DNA from: Alphaproteobacteria bacterium CG11_big_fil_rev_8_21_14_0_20_39_49
GTDB lineage: Bacteria > Pseudomonadota > Alphaproteobacteria > Rickettsiales > UBA6187
Length of the DNA stretch: 46,385 bases
Direction: 5' to 3'
NCBI GenBank assembly: GCA_002787635.1
Contig: PCXK01000016.1
Location: 1-46,385, forward strand
This document shows positions 17,206 through 26,272 of this stretch, one piece after another (the stretch's first letter is position 1; each line of letters begins with the position of its first letter). The notes beneath the pieces were generated by a model. It was not told where the DNA came from and did no database searches. It was given only the letters and a program-made list of their open reading frames with translations. The translations under genes and the position numbers were made by a program.

Positions 17206-17234
17206 TTGAAAAAGCCGTATTTTTCCTTTATAAG
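17206..17234 (+). promoter_or_regulatory. Predicted promoter of tkt
   Basis: TTGAAA (17206-17211) and TATAAG (17229-17234) are separated by 17 bases. Transcription would start near 17241. This argues against translation beginning upstream of 17241 and supports the ATG at 17275. Confidence 0.5.
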
Positions 17235-17274
17235 CCACGTTAGAATTAATTTTTTACAGGGACGATTGTATAAA

Positions 17275-19293
17275 ATGCTGAATAAATCCGAAGAACAAAG
17301 CACTAAAAACTCCGACCGACAAATCATAAAAATGGCAAATGCAATCCGTGCTTTATCTATGGACGCAGTTCAAAAAGCCAATTCAGGGCATCCGGGAATG
17401 CCGATGGGCATGGCAGATGTTGCTACCGTATTATTCAGCGATTTTTTAAAATTCAACCCTAAAAACCCCGACTGGGCAGATCGCGACCGTTTTATCCTAT
17501 CCGCCGGACACGGCTCTATGCTTATATATTCCCTTTTATACCTGACCGGCTATGAGGATATGACAATTGAGGAAATAAAGAACTTTCGCCAATGGGGAGC
17601 AAAAACCGCCGGTCACCCCGAATATGGTCATGCAAAAGGCATTGAAACAACCACCGGTCCTCTTGGGCAGGGTATAGCTAACTCCGTAGGTTTTGCGATT
17701 GCTGAAAAAATGCTAGCGGAGCGTTTCGGTGATGAAATTGTAGACCACTATACTTATGTTATAGCAGGTGACGGTTGTTTAATGGAAGGAATATCTCAGG
17801 AAGCAATTTCTCTTGCAGGTCACTTAAAATTAAATAAACTAATCGTACTTTTTGACGATAACGGAATTACTATAGACGGCTCTACCGACCTTTCCACTTC
17901 CGATGATCAGAAAAAACGTTTTGAAGCAAGCGGCTGGGACGTACAAGCTATTGACGGACATAATCCTGCTGCGATACGCACTGCTATAAAAAAAGCAAAA
18001 CAGACAAGCACCCCTTCAATGATAGCCTGCAAAACAACAATTGCATATGGCGCACCTACAAAAGCAGGTAAAAACTCATCTCACGGCTCGCCTCTGGGCG
18101 ATGACGAGATAAAAGGCACAAGAGAGGCTCTTGGCTGGAATTCACCTGCGTTTGAAGTGCCTGAAGAAATACTTAATAACTGGCGAAAAATCGGCTCTCA
18201 TGGTTATGAAAAAGAAAATGCGTGGAAGGAAAAATTAAATTCACTTACCTTTGATAAAAAAGCTGAATTTGAAAGACTTATATCAGGTAAACTACCTTCG
18301 GGCTTAAAAGAAGCTATTGAAAATTTGAAAAAAGCATATGCACAAGAAAAGCCTTCGTGGGCGACTCGTAAGGCATCGGGTGAAGTGCTGAAGACGCTTA
18401 CCGACCTTGCCCCTGAATTGATTGGTGGCAGTGCCGACCTTACAGGCTCTAACCTTACCAAAACCGACAGCTTAAAACCCATTTGTGCAGATGATTTTTC
18501 AGGACGCTATATATATTACGGTATCCGTGAACATGCTATGGCGGCAGCTATGAACGGTATCGCACTGCATGGCGGTTTCATACCTTTTGGCGGAACATTT
18601 CTGGTATTTACCGATTATTGCAGAGGCTCTATCAGGCTATCAGCTCTTATGCAGCAGCGTGTAGTATATGTTATGACGCATGATTCCATAGGTCTGGGCG
18701 AAGACGGTCCTACCCACCAGCCGGTTGAGCATTTGGCATCTTTGCGTGCTATGCCGAACCTGAATGTTTACCGCCCGTGTGATGCAACTGAAACGGCTGA
18801 ATGCTGGCAGTTAGCATTAGAATCGGAAAACACCCCTTCAATACTTGCCTTGACAAGGCAAAATGTTCCTCAACAAAGAACTGGATTTACACCTGAGAAT
18901 AAATGTGCCAAAGGTGCTTATATATTAGCAGAAGCAAAAGGAGATTTAAAAGCTACCATATTCGCTACCGGCTCTGAAGTAGAAATTGCCATCGATGCAA
19001 GGGAAAAATTACAACAAAAAGGCATAGGCACAAGGGTTGTTTCAGTACCTTGTGTTGAATTATTTGAGCAACAAAATAGCGACTATAAAGTAAGCCTGCT
19101 TTGTAATGACAGCGTTAAAGTAGCTATAGAGGCTGCTATAAAACAAGGCTGGGAAAAATTTATCGGCCCGCATGGAATATTCATAGGCATGAGCGGTTTT
19201 GGAGCGTCAGCTCCAATAGAAGATTTGTATGAGAATTTTGGAATTACATCGCAAAATGTAGTAAATAAAGTTGGGGAAAAAATTAAATTGTGA
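17275..19293 (+). CDS. tkt: Transketolase
   Basis: Transketolase is a thiamine-diphosphate enzyme of the non-oxidative pentose phosphate pathway, transferring two-carbon units between sugar phosphates. The N-terminal signature ANAIRALSMDAVQKANSGHP and the ThDP-binding GDGCLMEGISQEA are present. The second domain has IREHAMAAAMNGIALHGG and the PTHQPVEHLASLR block, followed by the C-terminal domain. It is about 672 residues, as expected. ATG 17275 is chosen because a promoter lies just upstream and an AGGGA motif precedes it; an in-frame TTG further up would extend into the promoter. It is the first sugar-metabolism gene of the tkt-gap-pgk group. Confidence 0.96.
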   Translation: MLNKSEEQSTKNSDRQIIKMANAIRALSMDAVQKANSGHPGMPMGMADVATVLFSDFLKFNPKNPDWADRDRFILSAGHGSMLIYSLLYLTGYEDMTIEEIKNFRQWGAKTAGHPEYGHAKGIETTTGPLGQGIANSVGFAIAEKMLAERFGDEIVDHYTYVIAGDGCLMEGISQEAISLAGHLKLNKLIVLFDDNGITIDGSTDLSTSDDQKKRFEASGWDVQAIDGHNPAAIRTAIKKAKQTSTPSMIACKTTIAYGAPTKAGKNSSHGSPLGDDEIKGTREALGWNSPAFEVPEEILNNWRKIGSHGYEKENAWKEKLNSLTFDKKAEFERLISGKLPSGLKEAIENLKKAYAQEKPSWATRKASGEVLKTLTDLAPELIGGSADLTGSNLTKTDSLKPICADDFSGRYIYYGIREHAMAAAMNGIALHGGFIPFGGTFLVFTDYCRGSIRLSALMQQRVVYVMTHDSIGLGEDGPTHQPVEHLASLRAMPNLNVYRPCDATETAECWQLALESENTPSILALTRQNVPQQRTGFTPENKCAKGAYILAEAKGDLKATIFATGSEVEIAIDAREKLQQKGIGTRVVSVPCVELFEQQNSDYKVSLLCNDSVKVAIEAAIKQGWEKFIGPHGIFIGMSGFGASAPIEDLYENFGITSQNVVNKVGEKIKL

Positions 19294-19348
19294 GTATTCA
19301 TTATAGATAGCTTTAGTATTTTATATTATATACAAGTCTCTTATTTGT

Positions 19349-19417
19349 GTCATGCTGAACTTGTTTCAGCATCTTCTTCGTAATATAAAATAGATACTGA
19401 AATAAATTCAGTATGAC
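19349..19417. repeat. Palindromic repeat, CTGAAACAAGTTCAG family
   Basis: A left 26-base arm (19349-19374) and a right 26-base arm (19392-19417) form an inverted repeat starting GTCAT and ending ATGAC. The left arm is identical to the arm at 42074-42099. The right arm differs at four positions, all C-to-T or G-to-A. Each arm is itself a small hairpin. It lies between tkt and the 19476 gene. Confidence 0.75.
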
Positions 19418-19475
19418 AAATCTACCTATAATGAACATCCCGTTAAATAACAAGAATAATTAGAAAGGAAATATA

Positions 19476-20219
19476 ATGACAAAAGCAAAACTAAACGACA
19501 TACCGTTCATAGGTGAATTTTTAACAGGTCAACGTGAACGAAGCGGCGATAAAGTTCGTGACGCAGAAGGCAAAGAAATAGAACCGAAAGTAACTCCGGC
19601 TCAAATGGAGGCTGCTTTGCAAATACAAAAAGAACAATCATCAGATGGAAAAGCACCTTTTATACTAAACGTACTTTCAGATAATGCTGCACAATTAAGT
19701 AATATTGAAGGTGGCAAGCAGTTTGAGTCAGGTGATGTTTGGCAATGGAAAAAAGACTTCTTGCCATTGCAGTCAAGCCTGAGAGCAAAAGCTGCTAAAG
19801 AAGATATTCAAAACCTTGACAAAATTGACCCTGAAAGCCTAAAAACACAAGACTGGATGTATAATGCCAGAACCGATCAGCCTTCTGCTGAAAATTTGGC
19901 AAGTGCGATTGCAAATGTAAGTAACCTCGTAGTTAGACTTGCAAAAGAAGCTAAAGAAAGTGGCGAGGAGATACATCATTCGATAAAAACAGGTGTTAGT
20001 AATGCAAACAGGCTTACTCAGGCTTTAGTAAATAATGACACCAGCCAACTGATGAACCAAGACCCCAATAAATTACTGATGACAGTAAAGTCGGCATTAA
20101 GAGATGTAGCCGACTTAGCGGGAAAGAAAGACAAAATAGCGGGATTCAATGATGAATTCTATGCTAATATATCAGAAGGTACGAATTTTGAAAGAAGCAA
20201 CCAAAGATCGGTAAGTTAG
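19476..20219 (+). CDS. Hypothetical protein (247 aa)
   Basis: No family was recognised. A good AAAGGAA ribosome-binding site precedes ATG 19476. The product is polar, rich in Lys, Glu, Asn and Gln, and largely alpha-helical in appearance, with no signal peptide or membrane segment. Segments of note are NDIPFIGEFLTGQRERSG at the start, a GGKQFESGDVWQWKKDFLPL patch, and long helices such as ASAIANVSNLVVRLAKEAKE. It sits between transketolase and GAPDH without an obvious metabolic link and resembles the other lineage-specific proteins of this window in style. A TATAAT element at 19427-19432 may be part of its promoter, but no -35 box was found. Confidence 0.75.
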   Translation: MTKAKLNDIPFIGEFLTGQRERSGDKVRDAEGKEIEPKVTPAQMEAALQIQKEQSSDGKAPFILNVLSDNAAQLSNIEGGKQFESGDVWQWKKDFLPLQSSLRAKAAKEDIQNLDKIDPESLKTQDWMYNARTDQPSAENLASAIANVSNLVVRLAKEAKESGEEIHHSIKTGVSNANRLTQALVNNDTSQLMNQDPNKLLMTVKSALRDVADLAGKKDKIAGFNDEFYANISEGTNFERSNQRSVS

Positions 20220-20295
20220 TCAAATACCCAATGTAGCGAATAAAGTTAAACGTCATCTTGTAGTTTAATATATTTTAAATAAAGAAAGGAAAACC

Positions 20296-21297
20296 ATGGC
20301 TGTAAGGATTGCAATAAACGGATTGGGCAGAATAGGACGTTGTGTTTTAAGGGCGATAACCGAGTATGAACGTGACGATGTTGAGGTTGTGGCGGTTAAC
20401 GGACCTGCCGATATTGAACAACACCTGCATTTATTAAAATATGATTCTGTACACGGAACTTTTCCTCATGTTAAGAGAGTTGGTGACAATATCGACATGG
20501 GACGTGGTGAAATAAAATTATTCCAGATGCGTGACCCGTTGCAGCTTCCGTGGAAAGAGCTTGATATTGATATCGTTATGGAGTGTACGGGCGTATTTAG
20601 CAAGCGTGACAAGGCAGCCATGCATTTGCAAGCAGGTGCTAAGAAGGTTATGATATCGGCTCCTGCTGATGATGCTGACGCAACTATTGTATATGGTGTT
20701 AATAATGATGTGTTAAAGCCTGAACATAAAGTTATATCTATAGGCTCATGCACAACCAATTGCCTTGCCCCTGTTGCAAAGGTATTAAATGATAATATAG
20801 GTATTGAACGTGGCTTCATGACCACTATTCACGCTTTCACCAACGACCAGAATATTCTGGACGGCTCACATAAAGACCTGCAACGGGCAAGAACTGCCTC
20901 AATGTCGATGATACCTACATCAACAGGTGCGGCTAAAGCACTGGGTCTTGTCTTACCTGAATTATCAGGCAAACTTGACGGTTGTGCAGTGCGTGTCCCT
21001 ACCCCGAACGTTTCAATGGTCGATTTAACATTTGATGCCGGAAAAAACACATCTGTAGACGAAGTTAATTCGCTGATTAAAACAGCGTCGGAAAATCAAT
21101 TAAAAGGCGTTTTAGGATATAACGATGAACCTTTGGTTTCTATTGATTATAACCACAACCCTCACAGTTCGATATTTGACGCACGCGGGACAAAAGTAAT
21201 TGATAAAAAATTCGTACGTATATCTGCATGGTATGATAATGAATGGGGCTTTTCCGTTAGAATGATTGATGTTGCTAAATTATTTGCAAACCTGTAA
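20296..21297 (+). CDS. gap: Glyceraldehyde-3-phosphate dehydrogenase
   Basis: The enzyme interconverts glyceraldehyde-3-phosphate and 1,3-bisphosphoglycerate. The Rossmann motif INGLGRIGR is at residues 7-15, the catalytic cysteine lies in IGSCTTNCLAPVAK, and the substrate-binding STGAAKALGLVLPEL and the C-terminal WYDNEWGFSVRM are intact. An AAAGGAAAA ribosome-binding site precedes the ATG. At 333 residues it is typical. Where NAD-specific enzymes usually have Asp after Asn at the end of the second strand, this one has Gly (VAVNGPAD, residues 32-39), so cofactor choice may be relaxed. It normally neighbours pgk; here four unrelated genes separate them. Confidence 0.97.
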   Translation: MAVRIAINGLGRIGRCVLRAITEYERDDVEVVAVNGPADIEQHLHLLKYDSVHGTFPHVKRVGDNIDMGRGEIKLFQMRDPLQLPWKELDIDIVMECTGVFSKRDKAAMHLQAGAKKVMISAPADDADATIVYGVNNDVLKPEHKVISIGSCTTNCLAPVAKVLNDNIGIERGFMTTIHAFTNDQNILDGSHKDLQRARTASMSMIPTSTGAAKALGLVLPELSGKLDGCAVRVPTPNVSMVDLTFDAGKNTSVDEVNSLIKTASENQLKGVLGYNDEPLVSIDYNHNPHSSIFDARGTKVIDKKFVRISAWYDNEWGFSVRMIDVAKLFANL

Positions 21298-21382
21298 ATT
21301 TAGTATTATAAAAAATGCACTAAGAATCGTATAATAATTTATACTCGGTATCACTTACTTAATAATAAATTGGAACGTCAAC

Positions 21383-22984
21383 ATGACAAAAACAATCATA
21401 ATAACCTTCATCTTATCCGGTTTAGCATTTAACGCACAAGCTTATATAGGACCGGGAATAGGACTAGGCACTCTTGGAATAATAGGAGGATTGCTTTTAT
21501 CCGTTGTACTGACAATTTTTGCTGTATTCTGGTATCCGATTAAAAAATTCATACGTAAAGTTAAGAAAAATTCCGAAAAAGAAAAAAGCCTTAATAAGAA
21601 CAAAAAAGGTGATTTGTGGGACAAGCTAACAAATTTGAACATAATATTGTTATGTTCATTTATAGCGTATCAAGTAGGGGCTTTAAAACAAGCGGGTCAA
21701 TTCGAGTCGATAAAATCCGTAATGACGGGTTATGCCGACATGCATTTTGTTGATGAGATAACTACATGGACTGATCAACCTGAAAAAGTACATAACGGTT
21801 ACTATGTAACATGTCCGTCAATACCGCACGAGAATATTGCTATTGCATACCTTCTTAATAACAACGGAGAAATAGCCCACGAGTGGAAATTTGATTTTAA
21901 CACGCTTCGCAATACAAAAGAGTATGATGAATATTTAACACTTAGAAACCATAGTAAGAAGGAATCCTTTCGACCGGATTGTACCGACGCACATCTTATG
22001 CCGAATGGTGATTTAATAATGACCGTAAGAGAAAATCATTACACCTACGGTGTATTTGACTATGGTATAATCGTAAGGTTAGACAAAGATTCAAATATAA
22101 AGTGGCAACTGTTAGGTATGTTCCATCATGAATCGGAATTAAATGATGAAGGATTTCTAATCGCAACATCAAGTAAACTTAGGGACACATTTCCTTTAGT
22201 TGACAGAACCGACAAAAATAAAATTCAATTCATTGACATGATTGTAAATATAATAGACATAGATAAAGGTCTGATACTTTCATCTCACTCTGTAACCGAT
22301 GCATATTTTAATTCTCACTACCAAAATATGCTAACGACAAGCTATGCAAATAAAGGTCATATGCTTAATCGTATAAAAAACGGTTTAGATTATTATAACG
22401 GATTACATTTAAATGATGTTGTTTACGTTGAAGAACGCCATGCACAAAAATGGCCGCTTCTAAATGTAGGAGATATATTATTATCACATCGGGATATAAG
22501 TACTATATCGGTATTAAGACCTAGTGAAGATAAAATTATATATGCCAGAAGGGGACCTTGGCGTAGTCAGCACCACATAAAATTAACCGACGATGCAAAA
22601 ATAACTATGTTTGATAACGAAGGAAGCGTAGCTATTTATGATGACAAAGAAAATAAAAAATCTCAGGTTATAAACACTGCAAGAGTTATGGAATATGACC
22701 CTCAGACCGATAAAAGTAGGATTATTTATAGTGGAAACTTAAAATCCGCTACCAGAGGTTCTTACACAATATTTGATGACGGCTCACTAACAGTTACATC
22801 TCGTGAACAAAGCACTATTCTTCAGGTAGATTCCGATGGCAACATAATATGGGAGCTAAGGGGTTTAAAAGAGAGAAATACCACAAATCCTTATTATAAG
22901 AAATTTATAACAACACGTTTTTATACAAATGACTATGCCGATACTGCAAGTTGGTTAACAGAAACATCGACTGAAACCAAGTAA
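21383..22984 (+). CDS. Arylsulfotransferase-like (ASST) protein with N-terminal IGPG membrane segment
   Basis: A signal peptide (residues 1-20, ending FNAQA) is followed by a glycine-rich segment YIGPGIGLGTLG and a hydrophobic helix ending FWYPIKKFIRK, then a second helix at about 85-100. The rest (about 135-520) looks like the beta-propeller of PAPS-independent arylsulfotransferases: HLMPNGDLIMTVREN, GLHLNDVVYVEE (about 340-351), LNVGDILLSHRD and the family motif RRGPWRSQHHIKL (389-401) with His397/398 as candidate catalytic residues. Such enzymes move sulfate from a phenolic donor to an acceptor outside the cytoplasm. Similarity is recognised from motifs, so the substrate is unknown. It is convergent with a PAPS-type sulfotransferase 29 bases away. 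Confidence 0.7.
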   Translation: MTKTIIITFILSGLAFNAQAYIGPGIGLGTLGIIGGLLLSVVLTIFAVFWYPIKKFIRKVKKNSEKEKSLNKNKKGDLWDKLTNLNIILLCSFIAYQVGALKQAGQFESIKSVMTGYADMHFVDEITTWTDQPEKVHNGYYVTCPSIPHENIAIAYLLNNNGEIAHEWKFDFNTLRNTKEYDEYLTLRNHSKKESFRPDCTDAHLMPNGDLIMTVRENHYTYGVFDYGIIVRLDKDSNIKWQLLGMFHHESELNDEGFLIATSSKLRDTFPLVDRTDKNKIQFIDMIVNIIDIDKGLILSSHSVTDAYFNSHYQNMLTTSYANKGHMLNRIKNGLDYYNGLHLNDVVYVEERHAQKWPLLNVGDILLSHRDISTISVLRPSEDKIIYARRGPWRSQHHIKLTDDAKITMFDNEGSVAIYDDKENKKSQVINTARVMEYDPQTDKSRIIYSGNLKSATRGSYTIFDDGSLTVTSREQSTILQVDSDGNIIWELRGLKERNTTNPYYKKFITTRFYTNDYADTASWLTETSTETK

Positions 22985-23013
22985 AAAAGTATAGTGTTTC
23001 GGGCTATAAATAT

Positions 23014-24039
23014 TTAAGAATAGAAAGTAAGACTCTTTAAGCTCTCATATAGTTTAAAAGCTTTTTTTGTGCTGTTTTCATTCATAGTCGGTTCATCGTG
23101 TTTTATAACATGACGTACATCATTTTTTTGTAATAAAGCCTTATCAACTTCAATTATGTTATAAAGCTCCGTTAAGATGGTAGCAGGTTTTACACACAAA
23201 TCTTCGTAACATATAAAATTATAGCTTTGAGAAAAATTATCTTTTAAATAACTATACACATGAATCCAGTAATCCAGCCAATAATCTATTTTATCAGCTT
23301 GATACTCGCTAAATACCGTTTTATCAAATAAAAAAGGCTTATGACCGAGACCGAACTCGTAATGCCCAAGCCAGTTCATATAGCTTAGAGAAAACCTGTC
23401 ATCACTTTGCATTCTTGAAAAAAGTTTGTGCTGTTTAAACATTGAAATCGCATGTTGCACCGGGTCTCTAAACGGAATTATTATAACAGCATCTTCAAAA
23501 CTATTCTTAATTGCAGGAAAACGTAATATATTATTATTATTCTTAGATAAATAGCGTTTACCCGTGCCATCGGCAAGAACATTCGATACAAACTTCTTAA
23601 AATTATCTAAAATTTCATCGCTCGGCTCATGAAGACTCAATGCATTTCGGCTAATATAACTATTCTTATCAAAACAACGCCAGAAAACCTCCTCAAAGGC
23701 TTCCGCACTATCAAAATTAACCATTATACCGTCCCCATGAGCTCTTTGCTCTTTATCCTTATTCTTTGTAAACGGGGTTGAAAATTTAGTCCACACTTGC
23801 GGCATTAAAACAAAAGGCATATTTCTGTAGGTTAAAGAAATAAATTCACCGGTATTATAAAGATTATTCATTAACATTGTTGTGCCTGCTCTAGCTAGCC
23901 CTGCAACAAAAACCGGCTTTTTAGGCTCAGGTTTATTTTTATTAAAACTACACTCAACGTCAAAACAAACCTGTCCTATAAATGGCGATGACAACGCAAT
24001 ATAGTGCAATATTTTCGAACCTAAACTATAATCTGACAT
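23014..24039 (-). CDS. Sulfotransferase (PAPS-dependent family)
   Basis: The P-loop-like 5'-phosphosulfate-binding motif is FVAGLARAGTTML (about residues 44-56). The 3'-phosphate-binding region is VIIIPFRDPVQHAISMFKQH, with Arg191 and Ser199 spaced as in known PAPS sulfotransferases. The protein is cytosolic in appearance, 341 residues, with no signal peptide. It would transfer sulfate from PAPS to a sugar, lipid or small molecule; the acceptor is unknown. Its start overlaps the end of the upstream small membrane-protein gene by 14 bases, indicating co-translation. It is convergent with the arylsulfotransferase-like gene. No PAPS synthesis genes are in this window. Confidence 0.85.
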   Translation of the reverse strand: MSDYSLGSKILHYIALSSPFIGQVCFDVECSFNKNKPEPKKPVFVAGLARAGTTMLMNNLYNTGEFISLTYRNMPFVLMPQVWTKFSTPFTKNKDKEQRAHGDGIMVNFDSAEAFEEVFWRCFDKNSYISRNALSLHEPSDEILDNFKKFVSNVLADGTGKRYLSKNNNNILRFPAIKNSFEDAVIIIPFRDPVQHAISMFKQHKLFSRMQSDDRFSLSYMNWLGHYEFGLGHKPFLFDKTVFSEYQADKIDYWLDYWIHVYSYLKDNFSQSYNFICYEDLCVKPATILTELYNIIEVDKALLQKNDVRHVIKHDEPTMNENSTKKAFKLYESLKSLTFYS

Positions 24040-24406
24040 AACGTTTACGCACGAAATAGTACAAGCATGCTACAATACATGAAAGTATCAGGGCATATGG
24101 CTTTGTGATTTCAACCCAAAAAGATGGCTCCGGTACCATTGCATACTCTAAAACAAAAACAGGCAACAAGGCTCCCGCAAAAACGCAAATTATCAAAATT
24201 GTTAATTTCAACGTAAGCATGAATACCTTGAATGCATATATCGGCATAACCTTCTCTTTCCAGTGATCCGAAATTTTATTCGAGGAAATAATTTTTAATG
24301 ATTTTTTAGAAACTTTTGAAAATTTTTTTACACAAGATATTAACTGAAACCTTAAAAACAATTCAACAGCGATAATAGTTATAAAGCTAACTAATACGTA
24401 AACCAT
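24026..24406 (-). CDS. Small integral membrane protein (126 aa)
   Basis: No family was recognised. Start ATG 24406 is preferred over a TTG five codons upstream. The product has an N-terminal helix (VYVLVSFITIIAVELFL), a basic cytosolic-type loop (KKFSKVSKKSLKIISSNKIS), a helix pair (VFMLTLKLTILIICVFAGAL and following), and a C-terminal helix (YALILSCIVACLYYFV) ending in RKRYVRL. Its stop overlaps the start of the sulfotransferase by 14 bases, so the two are very probably one functional unit; it may anchor the enzyme or handle its membrane substrate. That role is inference from position only. Confidence 0.7.
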   Translation of the reverse strand: MVYVLVSFITIIAVELFLRFQLISCVKKFSKVSKKSLKIISSNKISDHWKEKVMPIYAFKVFMLTLKLTILIICVFAGALLPVFVLEYAMVPEPSFWVEITKPYALILSCIVACLYYFVRKRYVRL

Positions 24407-24580
24407 AAAAAAACTCAACAAATTACTTAATAATATGTATTATACTTTTTTCAACAAAACTATCAATAGTTTCGGGTAAAAAAAGCAAATAGGTAATCAT
24501 GCTTAAAAACTTTTGTTAATTGTAGTAACCGTAGTAAATATTGTTTAAATAATTTTTAATAAAAAATCTCTTAGTTTATT

Positions 24581-26209
24581 ATGAAATATAACAGACCGTT
24601 ATTTGTTTTATGCGTTTCATTAGTATATTTTTTACTATATAGCACATCTGTTGTAATAAACAGGTTTCAAATCTTTAAAGAATATTATCCTGCGTTAAAA
24701 GACGAGCAGATAACATATTTAATATTACACATTCTTGAATCTTACCAGATAGCTTTTGCCGTAATATTCCTTCTTACTATAAACAGGTTAATATTCCTTA
24801 TTTTTACGCCCTTATTATTCGTAATTAGTGCTATAGCCGCATATTTTATAAGTAAGTTTAAGGTTGTTATTTCAACAAGGTCGATATCTGTGTTATTTGA
24901 AGGTACACAAAACGAGATAGCTTCGGTTATATCGTTGAACCTGATTTTATGGACACTACTAGCTATATTCATCGGCATTAAAATTGCAGTGTTATTTTAC
25001 AAAAAAGACCATAAGGACGAACAAAAGAACCGCAATCTTATGTTCTCGTTTTTTGCCGGTGTTTATGTAGTATCTACCTTTTCCACATACACAACAGATT
25101 TTAACCACCAACCTTCACAAATGCCTTATAACTACATAAAAAGTACTGTACAATACTTCTCACAAAAGAAGAACAAATTACCGAAAACCGATATATCTGA
25201 TGTTCCTGCCTTCTATAAAGAAGAAGAGCCGTTAACGGTTGTTTTTATAATAGGTGAGTCCGCAAGGGGCGACCATTTCGGAATCAACGGCTATGAGCGT
25301 GATACCACACCCAATTTACGCAAGGTACAAAACCTGATAAATTTCGGGGAAGTAAACTCTTGTGATAATTTGACGGGTATTTCAGTTCCATGCATGTTGA
25401 CCCGTTCTACTTCAAATAAAAAAGTACACGAAACAACACTTGTAAGTGTTTATAAGAAATTGGGATTTAAAACGATATGGCTGGATGTGCAGAATATTTC
25501 CGCATCATTTCATGAAACCGATATTCAGGATATCCTAAAAGAGGTAGAACTGGTTGAAGTCTTCGGCAATAACGCACCTGAAATAGACTCGGTTTCACTT
25601 CCTGCTATAGATAAAGTTCTGGATTCCTATAAAGGAAATCTTTTTTTAATAATACATTCAAGCGGTAATCACTGGAATTACGACCACAAATACGAAAATA
25701 GTTTCAAAAAGTGGTATCCTACATGCAGTGACGGAAATACCGATTCTGATAACAGTCTTCCTAAAAGAGCCTGCAAGCATATACCTTTTTTAAACGGATG
25801 TGAGAAAGTAAACGATATGTCGTCATGCGGTATTGAAAGGCTAACTAACTCATATGACAACTCTATATTACACACTGATTATTTTATCAGCGAAATAATC
25901 AACAAGTTAAACGATAGGCGATCTATAGTTTTATATAGCTCCGATCATGGCGAATCACTAGGTGAAGACGGCTATTTCTTCCACGGTCAGTACCGTAAAG
26001 AGGGTATAATTCGCCCCGAACAGTATAATGTTCCTATGTTAATGTGGTTTTCAGACTCACTAATTGAAGATAACCCCGAAAAATACCGCAATATCATGAC
26101 TGAAGTAGGCAAAGAACACGGTCATGACATAATATTCCACTCTCTTCTTGACTGTTCGGGGATTAAATCCGACTTAATAGACAGATCGCTTAGCGTTTGC
26201 AATAACTAG
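24581..26209 (+). CDS. Phosphoethanolamine transferase, EptA/MCR-like
   Basis: This family transfers phosphoethanolamine from phosphatidylethanolamine to lipid A or other envelope glycans in the periplasm. Five N-terminal membrane helices (residues 8-180) precede a periplasmic sulfatase-fold domain. Metal and active-site residues are present: Glu226 in IIGESARGDH, the nucleophile Thr265 in CDNLTGISVPCM between Cys261 and Cys271, HSSGNHW (359-365), and Asp455-His456 in SSDHGES. Extra cysteines (382, 398, 407, 416) fit the usual disulfides. The length of 542 residues is typical. It is oriented toward pgk, 63 bases upstream of it, and divergent from the sulfotransferase pair. Whether the acceptor is lipid A cannot be decided. 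Confidence 0.88.
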   Translation: MKYNRPLFVLCVSLVYFLLYSTSVVINRFQIFKEYYPALKDEQITYLILHILESYQIAFAVIFLLTINRLIFLIFTPLLFVISAIAAYFISKFKVVISTRSISVLFEGTQNEIASVISLNLILWTLLAIFIGIKIAVLFYKKDHKDEQKNRNLMFSFFAGVYVVSTFSTYTTDFNHQPSQMPYNYIKSTVQYFSQKKNKLPKTDISDVPAFYKEEEPLTVVFIIGESARGDHFGINGYERDTTPNLRKVQNLINFGEVNSCDNLTGISVPCMLTRSTSNKKVHETTLVSVYKKLGFKTIWLDVQNISASFHETDIQDILKEVELVEVFGNNAPEIDSVSLPAIDKVLDSYKGNLFLIIHSSGNHWNYDHKYENSFKKWYPTCSDGNTDSDNSLPKRACKHIPFLNGCEKVNDMSSCGIERLTNSYDNSILHTDYFISEIINKLNDRRSIVLYSSDHGESLGEDGYFFHGQYRKEGIIRPEQYNVPMLMWFSDSLIEDNPEKYRNIMTEVGKEHGHDIIFHSLLDCSGIKSDLIDRSLSVCNN

Positions 26210-26221
26210 TTGCTTGTAAAT

Positions 26222-26259
26222 TTTTATTTTTACGTGTATATATTTTCGTAAAAATAAAA
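26222..26259. other. 13-bp inverted repeat between the pEtN transferase and pgk
   Basis: TTTTATTTTTACG (26222-26234) pairs perfectly with 26247-26259 around a 12-base loop. It ends a few bases before the AAGGA ribosome-binding site of pgk (ATG 26273). It lacks a U-tract after the stem on the plus strand, so it may be a leader hairpin or mRNA-stabilising structure rather than a standard terminator. Confidence 0.5.
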
Positions 26260-26272
26260 GAATTGTAAGGAC

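Noticed and set aside
17206-17274. Upstream extension of transketolase
   Set aside because: It starts at a TTG that coincides with the predicted -35 box, and its residues do not match the family; ATG 17275 fits better.
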